In this document: one piece after another, positions 1-8,361 of the stretch
Numbering within the stretch: position 1 is the stretch's first letter
Layout of the letters: each line of letters starts with the position of its first letter
Assembly: GCF_000403845.2 (NCBI RefSeq)
Contig: NZ_KE159567.1
Span: forward strand, 237,081-301,080
Origin: Eubacterium sp. 14-2
GTDB lineage: Bacteria; Bacillota; Clostridia; Lachnospirales; Lachnospiraceae
Direction of reading: 5' to 3'
Length of the DNA stretch: 64,000 bases
Position numbers and translations under genes: made by a program
The notes under the pieces: model-generated
Databases searched by the model: none
Told to the model about the DNA's origin: nothing
What the model saw: the letters and a program-made list of their open reading frames with translations, nothing else

Positions 1-543
1 CAGAATCTTATTGAAATCTTCTTCAAAAGGATTGTTCAGCTCCACACTGATGTCGCATCCCGGCCCCAGAATTTTTCCGATTTCTGCCATAACTTCATCC
101 CGGTTTTTGTAGACATTTCCTACATTGGCTTTGGGATTGTTCAGGAACAGGTCGTAAATAATACCGGGATTGCAGGTAAGATTGGAAAGCAGAGGACTGA
201 TGGGAGCCACTTCATAAGGATTGGCGCTGTCTGCGGAAAAAAGGACTCTGGTGGGACGCAGGATACCGTTTTTATCATAAGAAATATCTCTTACCAGATC
301 TGCGCGGATAACCCCGTCTTTTTCCAGTACAAGTTCCCGTTTAAATCCTGCGGGCGTTTCCCCTTCCGGAACCTGGAAAGTTTCAGTTACATCTTTGAAC
401 TGGTCAGTTACACCGATGTATGTTCCAATGCTTTTAAGCTGCTGATATTCTTCCTGATCAAGGGGCATATCCAGAATCCGTTCCACCAGGGATTCCTCCC
501 CCCGGACGGTTTCCAGTCCCAGTGATTTTAAATTGATTTTCAT
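1..543 (-). CDS. Aldolase/transaldolase-like sugar-catabolism protein, 3' end cut by window
   Basis: The reading frame runs without a stop from an ATG at 543 to the window edge (181 codons), with an AGGAGG ribosome site 10 bases before the ATG. I do not recognise the protein with certainty. About residue 120 it has LTCNPGIIYDLF, which resembles the T-x-NP motif of transaldolases and fructose-6-phosphate aldolases. This is followed by a segment reading DEVMAEIGKILGPG. An extra N-terminal region of about 110 residues is unlike classic transaldolase. It lies downstream of its own promoter but shares the operator type of the transketolase/aldolase/kinase operon, so a role in the same sugar pathway is likely. 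The assignment to the transaldolase superfamily is inference. Confidence 0.45.
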   Translation of the reverse strand, partial: MKINLKSLGLETVRGEESLVERILDMPLDQEEYQQLKSIGTYIGVTDQFKDVTETFQVPEGETPAGFKRELVLEKDGVIRADLVRDISYDKNGILRPTRVLFSADSANPYEVAPISPLLSNLTCNPGIIYDLFLNNPKANVGNVYKNRDEVMAEIGKILGPGCDISVELNNPFEEDFNKIL

Positions 544-633
544 TTTCTTGTAACCTCCTGTCAGTAATTGCTCTCTGTCTGGAAGATGGTTTGTCCGAAA
601 AACGTTACTGCCGACAGAAAGACCCGATATAAC

Positions 634-670
634 TATACATGTATATACAATTAAATATAAAGCAAAACAA
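634..670 (-). promoter_or_regulatory. Promoter with GntR-like palindromic operator for the gene at 1-543
   Basis: On the minus strand TTGTTT (670-665) is followed by a 17-base spacer and TATATA (647-642). The perfect palindrome TATACATGTATA (634-645) covers the -10 box. The core GTATATACA is shared with the promoter at 5990-6029, so one repressor probably controls both units. Confidence 0.6.
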
Positions 671-847
671 AATTAAGAGGGCAAATAAATGTAACAGTGA
701 GGGATTGTACTGTTACGGAGAATTTCTGTCAGTCCGGGAAGGAAAAGGGCAGGCAGGTAAAACTTTCCTTCCCGGAAACAGAAATCGTCCTGTTCTGCAG
801 GCGTAAGCCAGAGGGAGGGCCTGTGCCTGCAGTACATGTATGACGGA

Positions 848-2365
848 TTAGAAAATCTTTTTGTCCAGTGCGTCGTAAATGTCGCAGAATCTCTGGTAAG
901 CTGCGTCATAAGCTGCGAAGTTGTCCGGATTCGGCGTGTATTCTTTGGTAGTGCGGACTACTTTTGCTGCTTCGTGGCAGTCTTTGTAAGCACCTACGCC
1001 AACGCCTGCGTAGAGAGCTGCGCCCAGACATCCGGCTTCTCCGTTTTCCAGAATCTGAATGGGGTGTTTGAAGATGTCAGCCATCATCTGGCACCACAAT
1101 GGAGATTTTGCTGCTCCGCCGGCCAGACGGATTTTGCCGATTTTAATGCCGGATTCTTCTTCTGCACGGATAATATCGTACATTTCATAGCAGATACCTT
1201 CCATAACGGCACGGGCCATATCTGCCTTGGTTGTTCCCAGCGTCATACCAATCCAGGAACCTCTTGCTTTTCCGTTGATTCTTGCTCCGCCGGCGCCCTG
1301 TAAGAAGGAGAGGAATGTTACTCCGTTTGCTCCGATGGGGGAAGTTGCAATCTGGTCGTTAATCAGATCATAGGGATCTTTTCCGGAGGTTTTTGCTGCT
1401 TCTTTTTCATAATCGCAGAAAGTGTCGCGATACCATCTGTATGCAGATGCAGCAGTATTGGCAAATGCTTCAATGGTGAAGTTGCCGCATCCGTGATTGC
1501 CTTTTACTACCAGACGTTCTTTGGGGTCGCGGATGGATTTGTCAGAAACCACGAAGCAGGAGCCGAAAGTACCGAGTACAAGGGCAGCGTCTCCGTCGTT
1601 TACTGCGCCTGCGCCGAAGGTACAGCAGTTCTGGTCATGAGCGCCGATACAGATGGGAGTTCCAACGGGAAGACCTGTTTTTGCGGATACTTCTTCTCCG
1701 ATATGTCCCACAACCTTACCAGGCTCTTTTACGATGGTGGCACGTTTGGACAAATCAATGCCCAGAATGTCATGGAGTTCTTTGGACCAGCATTCATTGT
1801 CAATATCCATCATACCTTCCCGGCTGGCGGAAGAGTAATCGGTATAATATCCGTCTGCACCGAATTTTTTCAGGAAATAATCCTGCATGGTGGCAAACAT
1901 GGCTGTTTTCTCAAAGTTTTCCGGCTCATGGAGTTTCAGCCATGCCAGTTTTCCATTGGAGAAAGTGGTTCCCACCGGGTCACCGGTCTGTTTGTAAATT
2001 TCGCTTCTGGGAATTCTGTCTAACAGATACTGGATGCCTTCGCCTTCACTTCGTAAATCCTGCCATCCAACCCATGGGCGGATCAGTTCCCCGTTTTCAT
2101 CCAGAAGTCCGATTACGGAACCCTGGCTGGAGAAGCCGAATCCAATGATGTCTTTGGGGTTGATGCCGGTTTTATCAATGGTGGTCTTAATGCTGTCATA
2201 AAATGCAGGAAGCAGGTCTTCTGTCAGCTGCTCTACATATCCTGGCTTCGGATAATAGCAGGGATATTCCCGGTAATCGCTTCCAATCAGTTTTCCGTCC
2301 AGATCAAAAATACAGGTTTTGCATCCGGTGGTACCACCGTCAAGTCCAACTAAATATTGTGCCAT
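848..2365 (-). CDS. FGGY-family carbohydrate kinase (xylulokinase-like)
   Basis: The 505-residue protein matches the usual length of FGGY sugar kinases, which transfer phosphate from ATP to a ketose or polyol in the cytoplasm. The N-terminal phosphate loop LVGLDGGTTGCKTCIFD is visible at residues 5-21, as is GAHDQNCCTFGAG near residue 245. The C-terminal ATP-domain signature MEGICYEMYDIIRAEEESG with LAGGAAKSPLWCQMMAD lies at about 385-430. The start ATG has a GAGGAGG site. It is the last gene of the run from 5953 and probably supplies the phosphosugar used by the aldolases and the split transketolase. The substrate cannot be read from sequence; xylulose, apulose and erythrulose-like ketoses are all possible. 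Confidence 0.85.
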   Translation of the reverse strand: MAQYLVGLDGGTTGCKTCIFDLDGKLIGSDYREYPCYYPKPGYVEQLTEDLLPAFYDSIKTTIDKTGINPKDIIGFGFSSQGSVIGLLDENGELIRPWVGWQDLRSEGEGIQYLLDRIPRSEIYKQTGDPVGTTFSNGKLAWLKLHEPENFEKTAMFATMQDYFLKKFGADGYYTDYSSASREGMMDIDNECWSKELHDILGIDLSKRATIVKEPGKVVGHIGEEVSAKTGLPVGTPICIGAHDQNCCTFGAGAVNDGDAALVLGTFGSCFVVSDKSIRDPKERLVVKGNHGCGNFTIEAFANTAASAYRWYRDTFCDYEKEAAKTSGKDPYDLINDQIATSPIGANGVTFLSFLQGAGGARINGKARGSWIGMTLGTTKADMARAVMEGICYEMYDIIRAEEESGIKIGKIRLAGGAAKSPLWCQMMADIFKHPIQILENGEAGCLGAALYAGVGVGAYKDCHEAAKVVRTTKEYTPNPDNFAAYDAAYQRFCDIYDALDKKIF

Positions 2366-2556
2366 AATAAAATCCTCCTCGTTTGTTTGAAAATTTTTAA
2401 AACCCCGAAATATTTGTCAGCAGATATAAAAGATACCGTCCGTGCAGGTTCCGTTTTATCAGGTCAGTAAGGAATACAATGGCAATTTGTATTTGGGGTT
2501 TGGGGATGAACACTGCCCTTTCCGTATGATTCCATATCTGTTCTGTCTGTGTGTCT

Positions 2557-2576
2557 GTTCCGGTCTGCGCCGGAAC
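2557..2576 (-). other. Intercistronic stem-loop between aldolase and kinase genes
   Basis: A 250-base gap (2366-2615) separates the second aldolase gene from the kinase gene. It contains the inverted repeat GTTCCGG-N6-CCGGAAC without a U-tract on the transcribed strand, so it looks more like a processing or mRNA-stability element than a terminator. I see no convincing promoter in the gap. Confidence 0.4.
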
Positions 2577-2615
2577 CTGTTTGTTTTACATCCGATGTGA
2601 AAAATTCGTTACGGA

Positions 2616-3344
2616 TTATTCTTTGTCACCAACGTAAGCCGGAATCAGGCCGATTTTTCTGAGATCGTCTACTGCGTCCAGAATTTCCATAGCGGCTCTC
2701 GTTCCGATAATCTCTGCTCCTGCCTGGATAAAGCAGAAGGTGTTCTGAGGTCTTGGGTCTTTGACGCCGGCAACTTTTACCTTTGTTTTGGTGCCTTCTA
2801 CAGCGTCAACCATCAGCATAACATCCTGAACGGAAGGTCCTGCATACTGTCCGGTGGAAGTTTTTACCCAGTCAATGCCTGCTTCGCACACCAGTTTGGT
2901 GGCGGTAACGATTTCTTCTTTTGTCAGGAAGCAGGTTTCAATAATCATTTTGGTCATAACGCCCTGAGCAGCATCCACATAATCCTTGAATTCCGCACGG
3001 ATTTTGTCGTATTTTTTGTCCTTTAAATCGCCTACATTCATACAGTTGTCCAGAACGGTAGCGCCCAGACGAACGGCTTCTTCTGTCTCAAATGCCTTTA
3101 CTTTACTGGACTGCTGGCCGAAGGGGAATCCAATTGCTGCGCCTACCATGATGTCTGTCCCTTTCAGTTCTTCCGCTACGATGGGGGTCCATTCGGAAGA
3201 GGAGAAGCAGAAAGCCTTGCAGTTATATTCTTTTGCCAACTGGCATCCTTTGCGGATTTCAGCTTCTGTTGTCTGTTTTGGAAGTACGGAAAAATCGAAT
3301 AATTTTCCCATATCCCATTTTGTCATTTTTGATAAATCAATCAT
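2616..3344 (-). CDS. DeoC/DERA-family class I aldolase, paralog 1
   Basis: This 242-residue TIM-barrel aldolase is of the deoxyribose-phosphate aldolase family. The Schiff-base lysine is in DWVKTSTGQYAG. Other family blocks are AAIGFPFGQQSS, VLDNCMNVGDLK and KMIIETCFLTKEEI. It differs from the next gene upstream at only about 30 of 241 residues, so the pair is a tandem duplication. The many conserved changes in the first 60 residues suggest divergence of substrate or regulation. The family cleaves or forms a C-C bond with an aldehyde such as glyceraldehyde 3-phosphate. True DERA usually sits with nucleoside genes; here the neighbours are a sugar kinase and transketolase, which argues for a different sugar phosphate. 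Confidence 0.85.
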   Translation of the reverse strand: MIDLSKMTKWDMGKLFDFSVLPKQTTEAEIRKGCQLAKEYNCKAFCFSSSEWTPIVAEELKGTDIMVGAAIGFPFGQQSSKVKAFETEEAVRLGATVLDNCMNVGDLKDKKYDKIRAEFKDYVDAAQGVMTKMIIETCFLTKEEIVTATKLVCEAGIDWVKTSTGQYAGPSVQDVMLMVDAVEGTKTKVKVAGVKDPRPQNTFCFIQAGAEIIGTRAAMEILDAVDDLRKIGLIPAYVGDKE

Positions 3345-3376
3345 TGAAAAACCCTCCTGTCATTTTCTGTCTGTGT

Positions 3377-4102
3377 TTATTTATCCCCGGTATAAGCGGG
3401 AATCAGTCCCATTTTCCTTAAATCGTCCACAGAATCCAGAATTTCCACTGCAGCTCTTGTTCCAATCAGTTCTGCCCCTGCTCTCAGGAAACAGAAAGCG
3501 TTCTGAGGTCTTGGGTCTTTCACGCCGGATACTTTGATTTTGGTTTTGGAGCCTTTCACAGCGTCAACCATCAGCATAACATCCTGAACGGAAGGTCCTG
3601 CATACTGTCCGGTGGAGGTTTTTACCCAGTCAATGCCTGCTTCGCACACCAGCTCGGTAGCGGTAACGATTTCTTCTTTTGTCAGGAAGCAGGTTTCGAT
3701 AATCATTTTGGTCATAACGCCCTGAGCAGCATCCACATATTCTTTAAATTCCGCACGGATTTTGTCGTATTTTTTGTCTTTTAAATCGCCTACGTTCATA
3801 CAGTTGTCCAGAACGGTAGCGCCCAGACGAACGGCTTCTTCTGTCTCAAATGCCTTTACTTTGCTGGACTGCTGACCAAAGGGGAATCCGATGGCTGCGC
3901 CTACCAGAAGGTCGGTTCCTTTCAGTTCTTCTACTACTACCGGTGTCCATTCAGAAGAAGAGTAGCAGAAAGCCTTGCAGTTGTATTTGATGGCTTCCTG
4001 ACATCCTTTGCGGATTTCAGCTTCTGTTGTCTGCTTTGGCAGCAGCGCATAGTCAAATAATTTTCCCATTTCCCATTTTGTCAGTTTTGATAAATCCACC
4101 AT
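3377..4102 (-). CDS. DeoC/DERA-family class I aldolase, paralog 2
   Basis: This is the paralog of the gene immediately downstream (gap 32 bases), with the same catalytic segment DWVKTSTGQYAG and 241 residues. I place the start at 4102 (MVDLSKLTKWEMG) because it has AGGAGG at 4111-4116 and aligns with the paralog's start; an upstream in-frame ATG has no ribosome site. The gene follows the transketolase C-terminal subunit gene in one transcript. Possible roles are the same as for its twin. A heteromeric or dose-increasing arrangement is possible but not demonstrable here. Confidence 0.85.
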   Translation of the reverse strand: MVDLSKLTKWEMGKLFDYALLPKQTTEAEIRKGCQEAIKYNCKAFCYSSSEWTPVVVEELKGTDLLVGAAIGFPFGQQSSKVKAFETEEAVRLGATVLDNCMNVGDLKDKKYDKIRAEFKEYVDAAQGVMTKMIIETCFLTKEEIVTATELVCEAGIDWVKTSTGQYAGPSVQDVMLMVDAVKGSKTKIKVSGVKDPRPQNAFCFLRAGAELIGTRAAVEILDSVDDLRKMGLIPAYTGDK

Positions 4103-4170
4103 AGTTAAATCCTCCTTTGTGTATGTAAAATTACCACCCTGCTGTGAAGGCACAGGCCCGGTCAGGCATG

Positions 4171-5106
4171 TCAGCTTTCACAGACTTTTTTTACTGTCTC
4201 CATAATTCCCTGGGGATCCAGTCCGTAATATGCCAGAAGCTCTTCATAAGGCCCGTTTCCGGCATACAGATGGGGAATTCCGTGCATATGCAGCGGGACT
4301 TTCATGCCGGCCGCATTCAGTGTTTCCAGAACCATGGTTCCCAGACCGCCTTTTATATAATGTTCTTCCAGGGTCACCACACGCCCGGTTTTGCCGGCGG
4401 ATTCCAGAATCATTTCCTCATCCAGAGGCCATACCGAAGGCATTCCAATCAGGTCTGTATGTATCCCTTCCTGTTCCAGCAGTTCTGCCGCTTTTATGGC
4501 AAATGCAGTAGCGGAACCTGTGGAGATAAGGGTTATGTCGCTGCCTTCTCTGATTTTCCGGCCTTTTCCGATGACAAAGGGCTCCTGTTCAAATAATACT
4601 TCGATTTTGGGATTGCCGATTCTCATGTAAACGGGGCCTTTGTGTGCAATCATTGCCTGGACAGCGCCGATGATCTCGCCGGGATCCTGGGGCGCCAGTA
4701 TGGTTACTCCCGGAATCATCCGCATCAATGCGAAATCCTCCAGAGAATGGTGGGTTGCACCAAGGTCAGAATAGGTGATGCCGCAGTTTCTGCCTACAAT
4801 TTTGGCATTCTGTTCCATATAACCCAGATCATTTCTGAACATTTCAAAGGGCCGGACTGTGACAAAAGGTGCAATGGCGCAGAATACGGGGATTTTTCCG
4901 GTTGCTGCAAGTCCTGATGCAATGCCGATTGCAGTCTGTTCCATTATGCCGCATTCAAAATACCGTTCCGGATATTTTTCCATAAATTCTGTAAAGCCGG
5001 AGCTTTTTCCGCTGTCAGCAGAGAGCACTACGATGTCTTTATTTTCCAGAGCAAGCTCTGTAACTGCTTTCCCGAAGGTTTTTCTGGGGTCCATCCATTC
5101 GCCCAT
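4171..5106 (-). CDS. Transketolase, C-terminal subunit
   Basis: The 311-residue subunit carries the pyrimidine-binding and C-terminal domains of transketolase. Visible blocks are NKDIVVLSADSGKSSG, the catalytic-glutamate region RYFECGIMEQTAIGIASGLA, FCAIAPFVTVRPFEMFRND and YSDLGATHHSLEDFALMR. It pairs with the N-terminal subunit encoded just upstream; the two together equal one normal transketolase. The start at 5106 (MGEWMDP) has GGAGGA at ideal distance and lies four bases after the upstream stop, indicating translational coupling. The complex moves two-carbon ketol units between sugar phosphates using thiamine pyrophosphate. Confidence 0.9.
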   Translation of the reverse strand: MGEWMDPRKTFGKAVTELALENKDIVVLSADSGKSSGFTEFMEKYPERYFECGIMEQTAIGIASGLAATGKIPVFCAIAPFVTVRPFEMFRNDLGYMEQNAKIVGRNCGITYSDLGATHHSLEDFALMRMIPGVTILAPQDPGEIIGAVQAMIAHKGPVYMRIGNPKIEVLFEQEPFVIGKGRKIREGSDITLISTGSATAFAIKAAELLEQEGIHTDLIGMPSVWPLDEEMILESAGKTGRVVTLEEHYIKGGLGTMVLETLNAAGMKVPLHMHGIPHLYAGNGPYEELLAYYGLDPQGIMETVKKVCES

Positions 5107-5110
5107 AATT

Positions 5111-5953
5111 TCACTCCTCCTTTTCATCCAGCATGGAAATCAGATCCCGGTCCAGTGCGTCGCATTCTTCGGGGCTGGCATTCCAGTAGTGGAACGCCGG
5201 GTTTCCTTCTCCCTGTTTCAGTCCTTTGGACTTGACGGTGCGGGCCACAATCATGGAGGGTTTTCCTGGTTCAAAAGGAAGTGCGTCCAGTGTTTCCACA
5301 ATCTGTGTCATGTCGTTTCCGTCGATTTCACGGACAGCCCAGCCAAAGGCCCGGAATTTTTCATCAATGGGAGTGAAGTTCATTACTTCTGTCACTTTGC
5401 CGCTGATTTGAAGACCGTTGAAATCCACAAAAGCTGTGAGATTGTCCACCTTATGATGGGCGGCTGCCGCAGCTGCTTCCCAGTTGGAACCTTCTGCCAG
5501 TTCTCCGTCTCCCAGAATCGTATAGACCTGAGAAGGTTTACCGTCCAGACGTAATCCCATTGCCATGCCTGCGGCAATGGCCAGTCCATGTCCCAGTGCG
5601 CCGGTGTTGGCTTCCACCCCCGGCAGCTTGTGCATATTGGGATGTCCCGGAAGTCTGGAATGAAGGGAGCCGTAAGTGTCAAGGAGTTCTTTTGGGAAGA
5701 ATCCCATTTCCGCAAGTACAGCGTACTGGACCATACTCTTGTGTCCTGCTGACAGCAGGAAGCGGTCTCTGTCTGCCCGGTCCGGATCTTCCGGCCACAC
5801 CTTCATTTTGTAAAAATACAGTGCGGTTACAATGTCCATGGATGAAAATGCGCCGCCGATATGGCCGTGGCCGCTGGCCCGCATCATCCGGCTGACATTT
5901 AACCGGCAAAGAGTTGCTTTCTGCTCCAGGGAGTGAAGAAAGTCCTGATTCAC
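5111..5953 (-). CDS. Transketolase, N-terminal (thiamine pyrophosphate) subunit
   Basis: The 280-residue protein has the TPP/Mg-binding motif GDGELAEGSNWEAAAAAAHH near residue 150, preceded by SAGHKSMVQYAVLAEMG and GALGHGLAIAAGMA. It ends before the pyrimidine domain, which is encoded by the next gene. It starts at GTG 5953 and is the first gene of a five-gene minus-strand operon. Split transketolases are common in Firmicutes and are the form used in some dedicated pathways such as apiose transketolase catabolism. That pathway assignment is only one possibility because no isomerase gene is visible. Confidence 0.9.
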   Translation of the reverse strand: MNQDFLHSLEQKATLCRLNVSRMMRASGHGHIGGAFSSMDIVTALYFYKMKVWPEDPDRADRDRFLLSAGHKSMVQYAVLAEMGFFPKELLDTYGSLHSRLPGHPNMHKLPGVEANTGALGHGLAIAAGMAMGLRLDGKPSQVYTILGDGELAEGSNWEAAAAAAHHKVDNLTAFVDFNGLQISGKVTEVMNFTPIDEKFRAFGWAVREIDGNDMTQIVETLDALPFEPGKPSMIVARTVKSKGLKQGEGNPAFHYWNASPEECDALDRDLISMLDEKEE

Positions 5954-5989
5954 GGTATCACCACCTTACCTGTTTATTCTTATCTTACC

Positions 5990-6029
5990 TTGTATATACA
6001 AGTATATAATATAACATGGCCTTTGTCAA
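5990..6029 (-). promoter_or_regulatory. Sugar operon promoter with overlapping GntR-like operator
   Basis: On the minus strand TTGACA (6029-6024) and TATACT (6006-6001) are separated by exactly 17 bases, a near-consensus sigma-A promoter. The perfect palindrome TTGTATATACAA (5990-6001) begins directly at the -10 box, where a bound repressor would block transcription. The regulator gene is not in the window. Confidence 0.75.
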
Positions 6030-6219
6030 CGTAAATTTTAAAAAGTTGTATTATGGAGATTTGAACTGTTCAGATGAAGAACTGCGGCTTAAAACCGGGG
6101 TTTGGCCGCAAAAAGCAGATGTGTATATGTATTTGATTTCCGGGCGTGCGGTGACAGACAGGGGGAGGCTGCTCCGAGGCAGAAAACAGCCTGTACCATG
6201 GCCGGATTTGGCCGGCCCT

Positions 6220-7632
6220 TTAATCCCGGTTGTCCTGATTCAGAGGCAGGGTAAAGATAAACTCTGTGCCCACGCCTTCTGTACTGATTACGTTGATATT
6301 TTCGTTGTGAACGGAGATAATTTCTCTGACAATGGCAAGGCCCAGTCCGGTGCCCCGCTTGTCTTTTCCGCGGGATAAGTCTGTCTTGTAAAAGCGTTCC
6401 CAGATTTTTTTCATGCTGTCTTTGGGAATGCCGATCCCCGTATCCTTTACCGAAATGAAAACCTTTTCGTTTTTTTCCGTGGTTTCAATGGTGATGGTGG
6501 AATCCGGGTGGCTGAACTTGATGGCATTGTCAATGAGGTTGTAAAGTACCTGCTGGATTTTACTCATATCTGCATAGACATAGGAGGTATGTCCCGTCAG
6601 TATCAGCTCAAAGGAAATTTTCTTTTCCTGGCAGATGCCTTCAAAGGACTGTACTACCAGTTTGATGGTGTTGTTAATGTCAAAGCTGCTGATGTCCAGC
6701 ATGGTGCCTCTGGCTCCGTATTTGTTCAGTTCCAGCATACTCTGGGTCAGTTTGTTCAGGCGTTCCGTTTCTAACAGGATAATGTTCAGGTATTTGTCCT
6801 GCATTTCATGGGGGATGGTGCCGTCCATGATGGCTTCCACATATCCTTTGATGGAAGTCAGGGGGGAGCGGAAGTCGTGGGAGACGTTGGCAATAAATTT
6901 GCGCTGGTCATCTTCCAGGGTGGAAAGTTCTGCAGCCATGTAATTCAGGGAAGCGGCCAGATATCCGATTTCGTCATTGGTCTGGATATTAATCTGGGTA
7001 TCAAAATTCCCTTCGGAATAGTCCCTGGCTGCCCGTGTGATTTTCCGGATGGGAATGTAAACCGTACAGGTGAACAGTCCGATCAGCACAAAGGCACAGA
7101 GAAAAATCACAGCCAGCGTCATATAGGCGATATTGATAAATCCGTCTTTCAGAGCAATCAGGTCACGGACGGGCTTGTGTATCAGCACATAGCCCCGTAC
7201 CTTGTAATTGATGGTAATAGGAGAAAATACGGAGAGGGTTTCTTCCGGAAAGGTGTTAAAAAAGGTACCTGTCTGGTAGTAGCTGGTGCCAAAGGCAGTG
7301 ATATCAAAGTCTTCGATGGTGTTGGAAGAGGTATTAGAGCCGGATGTGATCAGCACCTTTCCGTCCAGACTGACTACTCGGATTTCCGCGTCCAGGTAAG
7401 TGGCCACCGCCACAAAATGGGAGGTTACATCTTCCAGCGTCATGGTGCCCCGGTAATAGTTGGCGGCATAGTTGGCAGCCAGAAGATTGGATTCCCGGTA
7501 CAGGTCAGAGGCAGTGTCCCGCTCTATGTAATTCAGGGTCAGCCGGGAGGTGAAGATGGCAATGGTGAGAAAGCCAAGGATACCAAAGGCGGCATACCCC
7601 AGTAAAAGTTTTGGATAAAGGGTTCGTTTCAC
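6220..7632 (-). CDS. Sensor histidine kinase, membrane-bound (HAMP, HisKA, HATPase)
   Basis: The 470-residue protein has a first membrane helix at about 9-28, an extracytoplasmic sensor domain of about 140 residues and a second helix at about 172-192. A HAMP linker follows, then the phospho-acceptor box FIANVSHDFRSPLTSIKGYVE. The ATPase motifs are NLIDNAIKFS, DTGIGIP and GTGLGLAIV. The GTG start overlaps the stop of the response regulator gene (GTGA), so the two are translationally coupled. A short GC-rich inverted repeat lies at its stop (6200-6217). The signal is unknown; the protein resembles PhoR/WalK-type kinases. Confidence 0.9.
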   Translation of the reverse strand: MKRTLYPKLLLGYAAFGILGFLTIAIFTSRLTLNYIERDTASDLYRESNLLAANYAANYYRGTMTLEDVTSHFVAVATYLDAEIRVVSLDGKVLITSGSNTSSNTIEDFDITAFGTSYYQTGTFFNTFPEETLSVFSPITINYKVRGYVLIHKPVRDLIALKDGFINIAYMTLAVIFLCAFVLIGLFTCTVYIPIRKITRAARDYSEGNFDTQINIQTNDEIGYLAASLNYMAAELSTLEDDQRKFIANVSHDFRSPLTSIKGYVEAIMDGTIPHEMQDKYLNIILLETERLNKLTQSMLELNKYGARGTMLDISSFDINNTIKLVVQSFEGICQEKKISFELILTGHTSYVYADMSKIQQVLYNLIDNAIKFSHPDSTITIETTEKNEKVFISVKDTGIGIPKDSMKKIWERFYKTDLSRGKDKRGTGLGLAIVREIISVHNENINVISTEGVGTEFIFTLPLNQDNRD

Positions 7633-8330
7633 TGTTTTACCTCGAATTTATATCCGATCCCCCAGACGGTGGCAAGACTCCAGGAGGGGTGATCTTTTAT
7701 TTTTTCCCGAAGACGTTTGACATGGACGTCTACGGTACGGGTATCGCCGATATACTCATAGCCCCAGATATGGTCCAGAAGCTGTTCTCTGGTGAATACC
7801 TGATTTGGGGAGGAAGCCAGAAAATAGAGCAGTTCCAGCTCTTTGGGAGGCATATCCACGGGTTTTCCGTAATAGAGAACGGAATAATTGGTCTGGTTGA
7901 TGGTAAGATCGGGATATTCCACACATTTGATATCGGAAATGGATGCATCCGGCCGGGAGGGCTGATAGCGCCGGAGCACAGCTTTGACTCTGGCTACCAG
8001 TTCTTTGGAGTCAAAAGGTTTCATGATATAATCATCTGCGCCCAGTTCCAGTCCAAGCACTTTGTCGAAGATTTCTCCTTTGGCGGAAAGCATAATGATG
8101 GGAAGGCCGGATTTTGCACGGATTTCCCGGCATACCTGGTATCCGTCAATGCCGGGAAGCATAAGGTCCAGTAAAATCAGGTTGGGCCGGTATTGCTCAT
8201 ATAAAGCCAGCGCTTCTTCTCCGTCATGTACCATGCGCGTGTCATAACATTCTTTGGTGAGATAGAGAGAAATCAGCTCGGCAATATTTACATCGTCGTC
8301 TACAATCAGGATTTTCTGTTTTGCTGCCAT
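7629..8330 (-). CDS. OmpR-family response regulator
   Basis: The 233-residue protein has a receiver domain with acidic pocket DDD (residues 11-13), phospho-acceptor aspartate in LILLDLMLPGIDG, threonine/serine switch MLSAKG and lysine KPF. A winged-helix DNA-binding domain ends with RTVDVHVKRLREKIKDHP and VWGIGYKFE. It is cotranscribed with and phosphorylated by the adjacent histidine kinase. It lies 31 bases after mutS2 on the same strand; readthrough from mutS2 is possible. Confidence 0.92.
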   Translation of the reverse strand: MAAKQKILIVDDDVNIAELISLYLTKECYDTRMVHDGEEALALYEQYRPNLILLDLMLPGIDGYQVCREIRAKSGLPIIMLSAKGEIFDKVLGLELGADDYIMKPFDSKELVARVKAVLRRYQPSRPDASISDIKCVEYPDLTINQTNYSVLYYGKPVDMPPKELELLYFLASSPNQVFTREQLLDHIWGYEYIGDTRTVDVHVKRLREKIKDHPSWSLATVWGIGYKFEVKQ

Positions 8331-8361
8331 AAATACCTCCTTTGGGAAACAGTGGGCTGTC

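Noticed and set aside
1-5953. Firm assignment of the sugar operon to apiose catabolism
   Set aside because: Split transketolase and kinase fit, but no isomerase is visible and the DERA-like pair is not part of the known route.
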